A stretch of 64,000 nt of DNA from UBA11986 sp963734955. GTDB taxonomy: Bacteria > Bacteroidota > Ignavibacteria > UBA10030 > UBA6906. This document shows, piece after piece, positions 1 to 9,385 of this stretch (position 1 is its first letter; each line of letters opens with the position of its first letter). The stretch lies in contig CAVTJO010000012.1 in the NCBI GenBank assembly GCA_963734955.1, positions 248,001 to 312,000 on the forward strand, in the 5' to 3' direction. Made by a program: the position numbers and the translations under genes. The notes beneath the pieces were generated by a model. It did no database searches. It saw nothing but the letters and a program-made list of their open reading frames with translations, and was not told where the DNA came from.

Positions 1-43
1 TGCAGACGCAAAGGAGCTGCTCGACCAAATCCAACAGCACTAG
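1..43 (+). CDS. C-terminal tail of an unidentified gene (partial)
   Basis: Starting at base 2, an open frame reads ADAKELLDQIQQH and stops at TAG (41-43). The composition, a charged amphipathic helix, is that of a normal protein C-terminus, and the next feature is a terminator that serves the opposite strand. Only 13 codons are visible, so the frame could be chance and no function can be given. Confidence 0.3.
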   Translation, partial: ADAKELLDQIQQH

Positions 44-52
44 CCACAAAAA

Positions 53-80
53 GAAGGCGGCCCTTTGTGGGGCCGCCTTC
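53..80 (-). terminator. Rho-independent terminator of the starch-locus operon
   Basis: Perfect 11-bp inverted repeat (53-63 with 70-80) with a 6-nt loop. Read on the minus strand it is followed by TTTTTGT, as expected for an intrinsic terminator, and it lies 26 bp past the stop codon of the 513-aa surface protein. On the plus strand the tail is A-rich, so it mainly serves the leftward genes. Confidence 0.8.
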
Positions 81-106
81 CGAAAAACCATCCCTCCTGC
101 ATCCAT

Positions 107-1648
107 CTATCGCATTAACAACATCTTCTTCGTCTCAGTGAATTTTCCGGCGTCAAGACGATAGAAATAGACACCCGATGAAAGCCTGTTCGACTCAAAC
201 AAGGCTGTGTAGTTTCCCTTTGTTTGATCCTGATTCACGAGGGTCGTGACCTCCTGACCAAGAATGTTGAAAACCTTCAACGTCACGCGCGCATTTTCCG
301 GAATGGAATATGTGATGTGCGTGGAGGGGTTAAATGGATTCGGATAGTTCTGATCAAGCCTGTATGCAACAGGCTGGCCGAGATCCTGGTCCAATCGAAC
401 GTCGGTAATGCCGTAGAGCGGTGCTTCTTTCGGCATGGGAGGAGTCCGTAGCCAGTTGTCTTGTGGCGTTGCATAGGTCGCAGGGAATGTATTGTGACCT
501 GTTGGCTGGATGAAACGCACGCGATACAGGTCTTGTCCTCCGAGACCTCCGCCTTCCGTATTTCCACCACCGGCGCCGGGATGTGAGTATCTGTAAACAT
601 ACATCAATCCGGCGTGTGCCTTTCCTTTTACTCTGAAGGAGAGCGTGTAGACGCTATCGCCCGGACCCTGCTGCGTCATGAGTTGCTCTCCCGGGAATGA
701 TCCCTGGTTTGCAACCTGGGCAAATTGCCACATGTAGTCTCTCCAGGCAAGGAACACGGAATCAGTACCGGGAACAAACGCATCGGCTTCACGTGTTGCC
801 GGCCCCATGTTGACCTTTACCGTTACCCGGCAAGTATCGGTTGTGTTATTCATGGTTGCCCAGCGATGAATACTGCTGAAATAGAATGAAGGAGCAGTCA
901 GATTTCCACCGGTTCCGATGTTAAGCTGTCGGTTGCCATCACCGCGATCGTAGGGATGGTCATACCGCACTCCATCCTGATTGCCCCCGAAACCCGGGAA
1001 GCGGCCTGCAGCACTGACCGAGTCCATTTGAATGAAGTACTTATGGTCAATGTTGTCAAAGGTGAGTCCCGAATATGGCGCCGTAACACGATAGAGACCG
1101 GAAATCGGATCGAATGCCATCCGCGTCCCGCCCCAGCCCTCAAACGCACCGCGTACTTGCACGGAATCGTTTGCCGTGGTCGAGAACCAGCCGATGTTCT
1201 GCATCGCGCGTAAATCAACGCGCCACACGATATTTCCCGAGGTTGGGATGCTGACCAATGAATCATCATCGAAATACCGGGTCGTCGATCCCCCACCCGC
1301 CACAACGACGTACGTTCGATTGCCGCCGCTCTCCCATCCGTCGAATCCCGATGGATTACCAGGCGTTCTGAAGAACTTGTAGTCAACATTGCCTGTTGCA
1401 AGTGAAAACGTCTTCGCATATAAGCTATCATTCGGTGCCGCCAACTTCGTCAGGGTATCGGTACTACCCCAGCTATTCAGACTTCCCCGAACCAACACAT
1501 AGTCGGTTGTGGGATTGAATACGCCTTCCAATATTTTCACCCTCATATTGGCGCGGAAGGTAACATCGTTCTGGGCAATTGCCGATCCGATGAGTATCAT
1601 CGGAATCAACAGGAAGCCCAGAACCAGAGAACCTAATAGCCTCTTCAT
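107..1648 (-). CDS. T9SS-exported protein with starch-binding-like beta-sandwich repeats
   Basis: 513-aa secreted protein, probably a surface starch/glycogen-binding protein. The ATG at 1648 is preceded by AAGGAGG (on the complement of 1651-1660) and begins a signal peptide (MKRLLGSLVLGFLL, ending near SAIAQ). The longer in-frame start at 1765 has no such signal. The mature part has at least three related modules of about 100 residues, two with a 'VRGxxxxWG' core (VRGSLNSWGSTD near residue 55, VRGAFEGWGG near 170) and one with DSVFLAWRDYMW near 300. This resembles the carbohydrate-binding folds of SusE/SusF and AMPK-type CBM48. The end is a classic type IX sorting domain: NYPNPFNPSTHI, VFNILGQEV, SSGVYFYRLDAGKF, MLLMR. 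It is the last gene of the leftward run that includes an amylase and a TonB receptor. The binding function is inferred from module shape and context. Confidence 0.85.
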   Translation of the reverse strand: MKRLLGSLVLGFLLIPMILIGSAIAQNDVTFRANMRVKILEGVFNPTTDYVLVRGSLNSWGSTDTLTKLAAPNDSLYAKTFSLATGNVDYKFFRTPGNPSGFDGWESGGNRTYVVVAGGGSTTRYFDDDSLVSIPTSGNIVWRVDLRAMQNIGWFSTTANDSVQVRGAFEGWGGTRMAFDPISGLYRVTAPYSGLTFDNIDHKYFIQMDSVSAAGRFPGFGGNQDGVRYDHPYDRGDGNRQLNIGTGGNLTAPSFYFSSIHRWATMNNTTDTCRVTVKVNMGPATREADAFVPGTDSVFLAWRDYMWQFAQVANQGSFPGEQLMTQQGPGDSVYTLSFRVKGKAHAGLMYVYRYSHPGAGGGNTEGGGLGGQDLYRVRFIQPTGHNTFPATYATPQDNWLRTPPMPKEAPLYGITDVRLDQDLGQPVAYRLDQNYPNPFNPSTHITYSIPENARVTLKVFNILGQEVTTLVNQDQTKGNYTALFESNRLSSGVYFYRLDAGKFTETKKMLLMR

Positions 1649-1768
1649 AGAGACCTCCTTATGTATGTAAACATGTGAGTTATTGTTGAACCGCACGTAG
1701 AGCCACAACGTTGAACCATAATTCTCGCCTCCCCATTCCTCCTGTGCTTGTGAGAGATCAGTCATTTG

Positions 1769-2797
1769 TCAGAACAGAACACCGACGGAGAACTTGTGGA
1801 CGTTCTCAAGTAAACCAAACTTCTCATACGCGTAGTCAACCCGGACGATGAGCCCATCGCTAATTTCGTACCGCAACCCGCCGCCAACTGTAAACTGCTC
1901 CTCGCTGTCCTTTGCACCGAGGGCCTTGTACCCGGCACGAACGGAGAGAATCTTTTGAAGCGCCGAGAACTCTCCACCGAAATCCAGGCTTTCCGAATTG
2001 TCATTCGGATGTGAGGCATCCACCGCGAGCGTGAGTTCCCGTTCGTCGTCGGCAATGGGCTGATATGCAAGCCCGATGCGAAGGTCAAGCGGAAGGTCGA
2101 ACCCATCGGTTGAGAGGTTTGCATTCACGCTTTGGTTGGCGCCGTTGTTTGTGGAAACCGGCTTAAGAACAAGAAGGTCGTCTCCCGAGATCCGCATCTT
2201 CGTTCCGAAATTGGAAATTGTAACACCAAACTTCAGGCCCGAGAACGGCGTCGTAAACAATGTTCCCACATCAACGGCGAAGCCGGTTGCGTTCGAATTC
2301 CAGATATGCTCGTTGATGTATTTCACGTTGCCGCCAATGTCAAACCAATCGGTAAGCTTCCTTGAGAAGGAAACCCCGACTGCAAAGCTCCCGGCGGAGA
2401 AAAACTCTCCGGTTCCTTCCGGTTGATCCTCGGTGGTACGTTCCATGTCGTCCATCGAAACAGAGGTAAAGTTCAATCCTGCCGTGCCGAAATCCCCCAT
2501 TGGCAAAACGACTCCCGCATAATTGAAGTTGATGCCTGCAATCCAGTTTGCGTGTGAGAAAAGGGCTTCTGTCTGATACATCCCTGCAAGTCCTGAAGGA
2601 TTCCAGTACATTGCGGAAGCATCGTTTGCCACCGCAACAAACGCCCCTCCCATACCCAGCGCCCTCGCTCCAACAGGAATGCTCAAGAACTTTGCAGCCG
2701 TCGTACCAACCTTGGTAACCTGCTGCCCCATGAGATTCGTCGTTGCGACGATGACCGCGACGAAAACCCACGCAGTGCTCTTAGCAATATTGTTCAC
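1769..2797 (-). CDS. PorV/PorQ-family outer-membrane protein
   Basis: 342-aa outer-membrane beta-barrel of the PorV/UPF0164 family. After a signal peptide (cleavage near NLMGQ) it carries the family N-terminal signature: AAKFLSIPVGARALGMGGAF, then VANDASAMYWNPSGLAG. The rest alternates short hydrophobic strands and ends in FSVGVLF, with a terminal aromatic as in barrel proteins. PorV is the type IX secretion shuttle that carries cargo to the attachment machinery. Members such as this one are often encoded beside their T9SS cargo, and here both neighbours are such cargo. It starts 34 bp after the 1244-aa protein and is probably co-transcribed with it. Whether it is the general shuttle or a cargo-specific paralogue cannot be decided here. 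Confidence 0.82.
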   Translation of the reverse strand: MNNIAKSTAWVFVAVIVATTNLMGQQVTKVGTTAAKFLSIPVGARALGMGGAFVAVANDASAMYWNPSGLAGMYQTEALFSHANWIAGINFNYAGVVLPMGDFGTAGLNFTSVSMDDMERTTEDQPEGTGEFFSAGSFAVGVSFSRKLTDWFDIGGNVKYINEHIWNSNATGFAVDVGTLFTTPFSGLKFGVTISNFGTKMRISGDDLLVLKPVSTNNGANQSVNANLSTDGFDLPLDLRIGLAYQPIADDERELTLAVDASHPNDNSESLDFGGEFSALQKILSVRAGYKALGAKDSEEQFTVGGGLRYEISDGLIVRVDYAYEKFGLLENVHKFSVGVLF

Positions 2798-2831
2798 GTG
2801 AATCTCCTTCTTCAGTAGTGTTTTGTCAGAC

Positions 2832-5800
2832 TCACTTTATGACTGCGAACTTGCCAATCTTGTCTCCAACGCCTGGAGCTTCCACATGATAGATATAGAT
2901 TCCGTAGGCGACAGAGAGATTGTCTCTCGTCAGAAGATTCCATTCCTCCGTACCGTTGGTAAGCGCACCGTCATGATGAATCGTCGTCACCAGCTCTCCG
3001 CTGATGGTGAATATCCGGATGGTGCACTGTTGCGGAAGATGAATGAAGTGAATGGATCTTGGGCCGCGGCCCGATGAGTATGGATTCCGTTCCTCCCACG
3101 TAGCGGCCGCAACGTACGGATTCGGAACCACCTTGATTTTGTCAAGATCGAGCTTTGCCGCGTTCAGATCCACCTTCTGTGAAGTCGTCGTAAACTCATA
3201 CACGTCTCTTGGACCGAAGATCTTGTACGGCACAAACGTCAGAGTGTCTCCCGGTTGGTAATTCGTACGGGAGGAATCGAACCGCGCCTGCATGAACCAA
3301 GCGGTCACGAGCGTGTCATGACTGTTCCTCTCCAGGAAAATGATGTAGTCACTTCTTGACGCGTTCGGATATACAGGATCATATGTGGCACTAAAAACGC
3401 CCGGGCCACTTGCGTCATCCAACTCAAGAAAAGCGAACTGAATCTTTCGGTTCTCACTGGTGTTGATGACCTTGAAGTTCACCGGCATTGATGGCACAAC
3501 GGTCTGGTTGATGTCGTCGATGAGAAACTCCGTTGATGTGTCGATCCCGACAGTGCCAAACACGATCTTATAGTCATCGGGCCTCTCTTGTCCGACGATA
3601 TTTGCTCCACTCCAGGGAGAGATGAGGAACTTGAAAGCATTGGTTCGGCTCGCATGCGTCTGAGTTGTGTCCGCACCGTGCCGTTTCTCATTCCGGAAGG
3701 CAACCTGGAAACCATTAACGACTGGCTGCTCATCGGCATCCGCGAGCCCCCGTCTCCTGGCTACGAGCGTATCCAAGGCACCTGCCACGGTAACATCCGC
3801 AAGAGTATACGCTCTTGTTCTGAACGAATCTGCAACCCCAAACCTTCCCGCAAGAACGGTGTCCTCAAACGTGATTCTATATCTGTGCCCCTCTTTCACC
3901 ACAGTCGGGTCAACGACGTTGTAGCCAATTTTTCCTGTGGCACTGCCACTCACGAGACTGATCTCACTAACCGTGGGGGGAAGATATCCTGCCACGGGAG
4001 CTTCCGGCTTGACAATCGCTACAGATGGACCGATCTCCTTCACGAGTCCCGTAACATTGTCAATGCTGATCCTTACGTTACTCTCGGAAGGTGCGAGAAG
4101 TAAGGGTGCATACCCTTTGTCATACGCTCGCACCGCGTAATAGTATTTCTGACCGTTCTGCACCGTGGTATCAGTCCAGGTGTGGAGGAGACCCGTGTCA
4201 TCACCCATATAGAATGAAATGCCGTTGATGTCGACCGAGCTCTTGCCTTTGATACCATCGTTCAAGTCAAACTGAGCAATCGGCTTCCAAAACGGAGCCG
4301 GGTTGCCGAACATGTCCCTCAGGATATTTGCATCCTGAAAGGCAGGATCAGTAGAGCGATAGATACGGTATCCCTCAAAGTCATGGGGATCGGCACCGGG
4401 GATTCCAGCAAGGAACCTGTCGAACGATTGCTCGGAAGCGTTATCCCAGTACAGCGTCACTTTGCGGTCGCCAGCAACAGCAGTCACGGTCGGCTCGAGG
4501 GGTACCTGGGCAAATTGATAGTTCTCATTGTAGGCCAATTGTGCAGTTGCGCGTTTTCGCAGCGCATCGGCTTTGGCAGTCCCGCCACCCACTGCATGCG
4601 GGCATTGTGTCTCGTTGCCCATGACAACGGCGTACGAAACACGCTCAGTCTGGCCTGCCTTCAAGGGGAAAAAGCCTGACGACACAAATAGATCATAGTC
4701 GCCCGGACCAGCTGCTCTGATGACTGCGGGATCTACGAAGCTTCCCGGCGTCATGAACGTTGCCCAGTAGAAGATATCGGCAGTCGTGTTGAAATTGATG
4801 CTGCCGGCATGGTTGTATTGCACGTTTGTCACTCCAATCTGGTCGGCTTCCTTGACGTCGGTCTTATCGGTATGCGGTTCGCCGGGAAATGGAGTGCCAG
4901 CTCCCGAGGTTGGCTTACCATCACCCTCGCCAAAATCCTGGGTGTTCGGTGCACCATCGAGCCCAACGTCATCGGTGAGCGGATTCCAATCACGGTTGTT
5001 GTCCACACCGTCGTCCCGGGATTCGTCAATCATTTCATCGATGTTCTCATCGACATTCGGATCACGCAATCCATCCCGATTCAGATATCTCTTGCCAAGA
5101 GATGCCTGCGTAAGGTCATAAAGAATGACATTTGTGCCAGCAATCCTGTATCGATGATAGATGTCGTTTGAAGCCGTATCAATCATTCCCTGCGTGACTC
5201 TGGGTAAGTCATTATACCCCTGGTACTGAGGACGCGGATCTTCAAAGTTGTCGATATTGTCTTTGAACTTCTTTCCCAAATCTTCAGGACCGACGTCGAT
5301 CAAATGTATTATGGGTCTGCCATCCAGCCCTGTCTGCATTGGATCATTCTCGGGGTTCGGCGGCCAGCGATGCCATCGGTCTGTGGCCGCCTGATTAATC
5401 ATTTGCTGCGTCACAACTGGACTATCGGCCTCGCCATTATCATTGTTGTCAATTCCGTCGGCAAAGGTAGCAGCCTGTTGCTGTCCAAAAGCGATATAGG
5501 TGGAATCCTCGTCGATAAGCCCATTTCCATTATCGTCAATCCCATTGCCGGAGATCTCTCCCTGAATCATTGCGAAGGTTACAGGGGGCCCGCCGCCCGT
5601 CTGGGGGTTTTCGGGGCTATCACCGTCATTATCAATCCGGTCCACAGCATTGCCAGGTGTCTCAAGGAAACTGGTTGCAACACCCCCCACACATGCATTT
5701 AAGAACGCCGGGTTCGAGCTGATTCCGTCCTTGTCCAGAGAGAATGCAACTGCCTGGCGCAAATCGAAGTCGGGCGTGTCGTCCTGAGAGTCCCCGTCAC

Positions 5801-6566
5801 CCCCCACGAGATCAGCGAGCCAGATGGTGGTACCTACTCTTCGAATATCCTTCGTGCCGTCGTTCCTGAACTCATGGATAAAGAAAACCGCATCCGCAAC
5901 AGACACTTGTGACCACTCCATTACTCGTGAGTCCACAATCAGCCCAAGCCCCTTGCGAGACCTGTCCGTTGTGTCGGGAGTGTAGTTATATCGATTATAA
6001 TTGTTGTCGCCCACGCGATAGAACATCTCCTGATCCGCGCTGAACTGGTTCTTCCCAAAGTAACCATTCCATGATCCTCGCCAGCCCGGGTCCTGAGGAT
6101 CGGAGAGCTTGTCCGGCCAGGAGGCAGGCCAACTGGTTGGGTCATCACTCTTAGCAATAATCCCTCCATCAGTTCTACCGGTGTTGATGTAACCAGGAAG
6201 CGGAAGCATGTTCCAATCATCGCCACCGGGGCTTTGCCTGAAGGCCGGAAGATCGACAATTCTCACGATGTTCCCTTCGTTGTCAACAACTTCACCGCCA
6301 ATAAAGAGGGCAACCAAGGCGATATATTCACGCCTGGTATTCTTGGGCCATTCATAAGCAACACCCTGCCCCACGCCAAGCCTGCCAGAGAACAGGTAGT
6401 TGAACACACTCGTCCTGACGTTATTCCCATCGATCTCGGTTTTGCGTTTAGCCGCGGCATCGACACGCTCTCTTCCCGGAACATTTGTGCTCCCCTGCGC
6501 CATGAGAGGAACAACCGAGAGAAACATCATGAATGATAGTGCAATGCATCGTTGAATGATGGACAT
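2832..6566 (-). CDS. Large secreted protein with Ca-binding-like Asp repeats, FN3 domain and C-terminal sorting-like domain
   Basis: 1244-aa extracellular protein of unknown function. The ATG at 6566 has TAAGGAGAA upstream and a signal peptide ending at VVPLMAQG. A longer in-frame start at 6674 would precede it with non-signal sequence. Residues about 320-560 contain many Asp/Asn-rich repeats (DNDGDSPENP, GIDDNGNGLIDEDS, DGIDNNDNGEADSP, DDGVDNNRDWN), resembling thrombospondin type-3 or dockerin calcium loops. A fibronectin-III-like stretch follows (KVTLYWDNAS ... FEGYRIYRSTDPAF, near 740-800). The C-terminus (VVPNPYVAAATWEER, IRIFTISGELV, YGIYIYHVEAPG) is a FlgD/type-IX-like sorting domain variant lacking the NPFNP box. 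It sits between the TonB receptor and PorV genes with 34-bp gaps on both sides, so a role on the surface in polysaccharide capture is likely but not shown. Confidence 0.8.
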   Translation of the reverse strand: MSIIQRCIALSFMMFLSVVPLMAQGSTNVPGRERVDAAAKRKTEIDGNNVRTSVFNYLFSGRLGVGQGVAYEWPKNTRREYIALVALFIGGEVVDNEGNIVRIVDLPAFRQSPGGDDWNMLPLPGYINTGRTDGGIIAKSDDPTSWPASWPDKLSDPQDPGWRGSWNGYFGKNQFSADQEMFYRVGDNNYNRYNYTPDTTDRSRKGLGLIVDSRVMEWSQVSVADAVFFIHEFRNDGTKDIRRVGTTIWLADLVGGDGDSQDDTPDFDLRQAVAFSLDKDGISSNPAFLNACVGGVATSFLETPGNAVDRIDNDGDSPENPQTGGGPPVTFAMIQGEISGNGIDDNGNGLIDEDSTYIAFGQQQAATFADGIDNNDNGEADSPVVTQQMINQAATDRWHRWPPNPENDPMQTGLDGRPIIHLIDVGPEDLGKKFKDNIDNFEDPRPQYQGYNDLPRVTQGMIDTASNDIYHRYRIAGTNVILYDLTQASLGKRYLNRDGLRDPNVDENIDEMIDESRDDGVDNNRDWNPLTDDVGLDGAPNTQDFGEGDGKPTSGAGTPFPGEPHTDKTDVKEADQIGVTNVQYNHAGSINFNTTADIFYWATFMTPGSFVDPAVIRAAGPGDYDLFVSSGFFPLKAGQTERVSYAVVMGNETQCPHAVGGGTAKADALRKRATAQLAYNENYQFAQVPLEPTVTAVAGDRKVTLYWDNASEQSFDRFLAGIPGADPHDFEGYRIYRSTDPAFQDANILRDMFGNPAPFWKPIAQFDLNDGIKGKSSVDINGISFYMGDDTGLLHTWTDTTVQNGQKYYYAVRAYDKGYAPLLLAPSESNVRISIDNVTGLVKEIGPSVAIVKPEAPVAGYLPPTVSEISLVSGSATGKIGYNVVDPTVVKEGHRYRITFEDTVLAGRFGVADSFRTRAYTLADVTVAGALDTLVARRRGLADADEQPVVNGFQVAFRNEKRHGADTTQTHASRTNAFKFLISPWSGANIVGQERPDDYKIVFGTVGIDTSTEFLIDDINQTVVPSMPVNFKVINTSENRKIQFAFLELDDASGPGVFSATYDPVYPNASRSDYIIFLERNSHDTLVTAWFMQARFDSSRTNYQPGDTLTFVPYKIFGPRDVYEFTTTSQKVDLNAAKLDLDKIKVVPNPYVAAATWEERNPYSSGRGPRSIHFIHLPQQCTIRIFTISGELVTTIHHDGALTNGTEEWNLLTRDNLSVAYGIYIYHVEAPGVGDKIGKFAVIK

Positions 6567-6600
6567 GCGAGTTCTCCTTAATACGTTCACAGTTGCACTT

Positions 6601-9375
6601 TCAGAAATTGAGCTCAAGACCGACCTGAATTTCACGAGGAGAGGAATAGTAATCCGGACGGACAAGGAACTCATCTACTGTGTTGATCCTGTTGAGCCCA
6701 CCTGTTCCACCGAGGCCCAGTTGTTCAGCCGTTGCGCTTGCGCGACCCGTCTCTCCGTACACCGTGATCTCATTTCGCCGGTCAAGGAGATTGAACACCT
6801 TCACGAACGCACTCAAACCAAGGTCGCCAACTTTGAAATTCTTGAATGCCCGGAGATCCAGACCGTATGTTTCAGGCCCCCGGCGACTGTTTTTCGTGAC
6901 GATACGGGCGGCATCCTGCCCCCTAGCATTCGCCTGATTAATCACCGGGCTGTACGGCAACCCGGACCCATACCGTCCGAGGAGGAAGATTCCCCAGTCC
7001 TCCAAACCAAATCCGACATTCAAGTTCACTGTGTGGGTCTGATCCCAGTTGAGGGGCGAGAGAGTGAGCGTGGGTTCCTTGTTCGAAGTGATCGCCCCTT
7101 GTGCCTCATCGGGGTTCGAATTGGTTCCTTCCGCGATCTGGAACGTGTATGACAGACTCAACGTCCATTTGTTGCTTGGTCGCTTGTTCACGGTGAGCGT
7201 TATCCCGCGGGAGTTTTCATAGTCCCCATTCACAAAGATGGTGTAGCTTGTTGTGGCGGTGAGGCCTGTGGAATCTCGCACGTAGATCTTCGGGCTTGTA
7301 CCCACCCAATCGCGTGTATCACGATAAAACCCGGTAATGTCAAAGCTCATCACGTCGCTGAGCTGTTGCTGGAGGCCGAGCTCATATTGAACAGTCCTTT
7401 GAGGCTTGAGATCCGCGTTGCCGTAGACACCCTGGACAGGGTCAACTCTGTTCACTTTGTACCCGGGGTTTTGATAGAGAAGTGAGAACGAAGGAATCTG
7501 AAAGAAATGTCCGTACGAGAAGTGAAGTACGCCTTTGTCTGTGATTGGATAGGATATTCCGAGTCGGGGACTCACTGACGATTTCGCGGACGCTTTCTTG
7601 TACCACTTCGCCAGCCGGACGTCAAGCGATTCGGCGATGTTCGCGGGTTTCTGCGGCAGATACACGTTGGGGTCATAGGGATCGGCAAGAATCTTCCCCT
7701 TTGAATTGAAGTAGTCAAACCGGACACCAACATTGACGATCATTCTTTCGTACTCCAGCTTGTCCTGTACATACGCCGAGAGCTCGATCGGCTGTTCGGT
7801 ATACTCCTGATAGTTTGACGCTGTGATGTCTGGAATGGCGGGTCTGTATATGGTGGTCAGAACTCCCTGGGAGTTGCGAAGAGTATCTTGTGCGGGATAG
7901 ATATAGTAGTCTTGAAGGTACAATCTGTGCAATCTCGCCTCCGCTCCGGCCTTGAGTTCGTGCAGGGTTCCGATCTGGTTCGTGTAGTCGAGCTTTGCGG
8001 CCCGCGTCTCGGTGTTTCGCTGAAACTGGTGAAGGTTGGTCCCGCTATGGAAAAACTCGTCCAGATTCCGATTAAACGCGGCGGGGTCCAAATTATACCG
8101 CGGGTCAAATGGATCCGCATACAGATGTTCCTTGAAATCCTTTTCAAAGAATGAAAGACTCAGCGTATAGAATGACCTGGCGTTCAAGGAGTGAGTCCAC
8201 AACGACGACACATTATAACCGCGATCATATTTGTTCACATCACCATCGGGATTCAGATAATAGTCGTGATTGTAGTCCCGGTAGTTATTGCGGCTTCCGA
8301 CACCGGTAACCGCGAACTTGATGCCGCCGGAAATTTGATACGTCAGCTTAAACTGGCCATAGACCAACTCACTGCTGTTCATCGGAACGGGGCTTCCCGG
8401 CCTCGAGATGCCCGCAAAATTTCCATTTGCATCTTTGATTGTGTCTGCGCCGGGGGCGAGGGTCCCGCTGGGAAGAAATGTGCGATCTCCGTACAGCCAT
8501 CCATTGGTCTTGTAGTATCTTCCTGATAGGTAAAAGGTGAGATCCGGAACGATGGGTCCGCTCAGGCTGCCCTCTACGTTCTTGTTGCTGACGGGCCTGA
8601 ACTGCCTGAGATTATAGAAGATATTATCCTGGGTAACATAATCCCCAATGTAGGTGGAGAGATTTGCGTGGTAACTGGGGTCGCCGTCTTTCGTGACGAT
8701 ATTGACGATACCCGACATGGCCTGGCCATATTCGGCATTGAACGTACCGCTGATGACCTGCAACTCCTGGACGGCGTTCTGGTTTACCTGCACTGCCTGT
8801 GCACCGTCGTACACATCGGATACCGAAATGCCATCCACCCAGTAGCCCACCTCGCTGGAGCGTCCGCCGCGAATGTGGATGCCACCCAGTTGATCCGTGG
8901 TGACGCCCGCTTGGAGCGTAAGAACGTCCCGCACCTCATGCACAGCCAGTTGTTCGATCTGTGTTGCGTCGACGCGGGCTTGCGACGACGTGAGGTCCTT
9001 GCGAATCAGAGGACGCTCGGCGGTGATAACAACCTCTTCGCCCGATTGAATCACTTCGGACTCAAGCCCGAAGTCGACTTGAGTTGTAAGGTCGATGGAG
9101 ACCTGAATGCCACTAACAGCCTTCTTCGTGTACCCAACGCCGGAGGCAACAAGATTGTACTTGCCGGGAGGGACATTCAGAATGACATAGAAGCCATCGA
9201 GGTTTGTGGCGGCGCCCATCGTGGTGCCCTCGATGAGTACAGAAGCACCCACAATCGCCTCACCGGTCTTCCCGTCTTTCACGACACCGGTTACTTTGCC
9301 CGTTGTCCCTGCCATCGCAAGAAGAGGAACAATAGCGAGAAGCAGACCTGTCAGCAGCTGTATCCGAGATCTCAT
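6601..9375 (-). CDS. TonB-dependent outer-membrane receptor (SusC-like, with CarboxypepD_reg N-domain)
   Basis: 924-aa outer-membrane importer, probably for maltodextrins given its neighbours. The ATG at 9375 (AAGGAA upstream) begins a signal peptide, MRSRIQLLTGLLLAIVPLLA. Residues 23-110 form a carboxypeptidase-regulatory-like sandwich (GVVKDGKTGEAIVGASVLIE ... FYVILNVPPGKYNLVASGVG). The plug follows (VDATQIEQLAVHEVRDVL, IHIRGGRSSEVGYWVDGIS, AEYGQAMSGIVNIVTKDG), then a 22-strand-type barrel ending in VGLELNF. It differs from textbook SusC in being shorter than most and in having no SusD gene next to it, so lid function would have to come from another lipoprotein or from the surface proteins encoded downstream. 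The gene begins 10 bp after the SurA-like gene. Substrate is inference. Confidence 0.9.
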   Translation of the reverse strand: MRSRIQLLTGLLLAIVPLLAMAGTTGKVTGVVKDGKTGEAIVGASVLIEGTTMGAATNLDGFYVILNVPPGKYNLVASGVGYTKKAVSGIQVSIDLTTQVDFGLESEVIQSGEEVVITAERPLIRKDLTSSQARVDATQIEQLAVHEVRDVLTLQAGVTTDQLGGIHIRGGRSSEVGYWVDGISVSDVYDGAQAVQVNQNAVQELQVISGTFNAEYGQAMSGIVNIVTKDGDPSYHANLSTYIGDYVTQDNIFYNLRQFRPVSNKNVEGSLSGPIVPDLTFYLSGRYYKTNGWLYGDRTFLPSGTLAPGADTIKDANGNFAGISRPGSPVPMNSSELVYGQFKLTYQISGGIKFAVTGVGSRNNYRDYNHDYYLNPDGDVNKYDRGYNVSSLWTHSLNARSFYTLSLSFFEKDFKEHLYADPFDPRYNLDPAAFNRNLDEFFHSGTNLHQFQRNTETRAAKLDYTNQIGTLHELKAGAEARLHRLYLQDYYIYPAQDTLRNSQGVLTTIYRPAIPDITASNYQEYTEQPIELSAYVQDKLEYERMIVNVGVRFDYFNSKGKILADPYDPNVYLPQKPANIAESLDVRLAKWYKKASAKSSVSPRLGISYPITDKGVLHFSYGHFFQIPSFSLLYQNPGYKVNRVDPVQGVYGNADLKPQRTVQYELGLQQQLSDVMSFDITGFYRDTRDWVGTSPKIYVRDSTGLTATTSYTIFVNGDYENSRGITLTVNKRPSNKWTLSLSYTFQIAEGTNSNPDEAQGAITSNKEPTLTLSPLNWDQTHTVNLNVGFGLEDWGIFLLGRYGSGLPYSPVINQANARGQDAARIVTKNSRRGPETYGLDLRAFKNFKVGDLGLSAFVKVFNLLDRRNEITVYGETGRASATAEQLGLGGTGGLNRINTVDEFLVRPDYYSSPREIQVGLELNF

Positions 9376-9385
9376 GAGCGGTTCC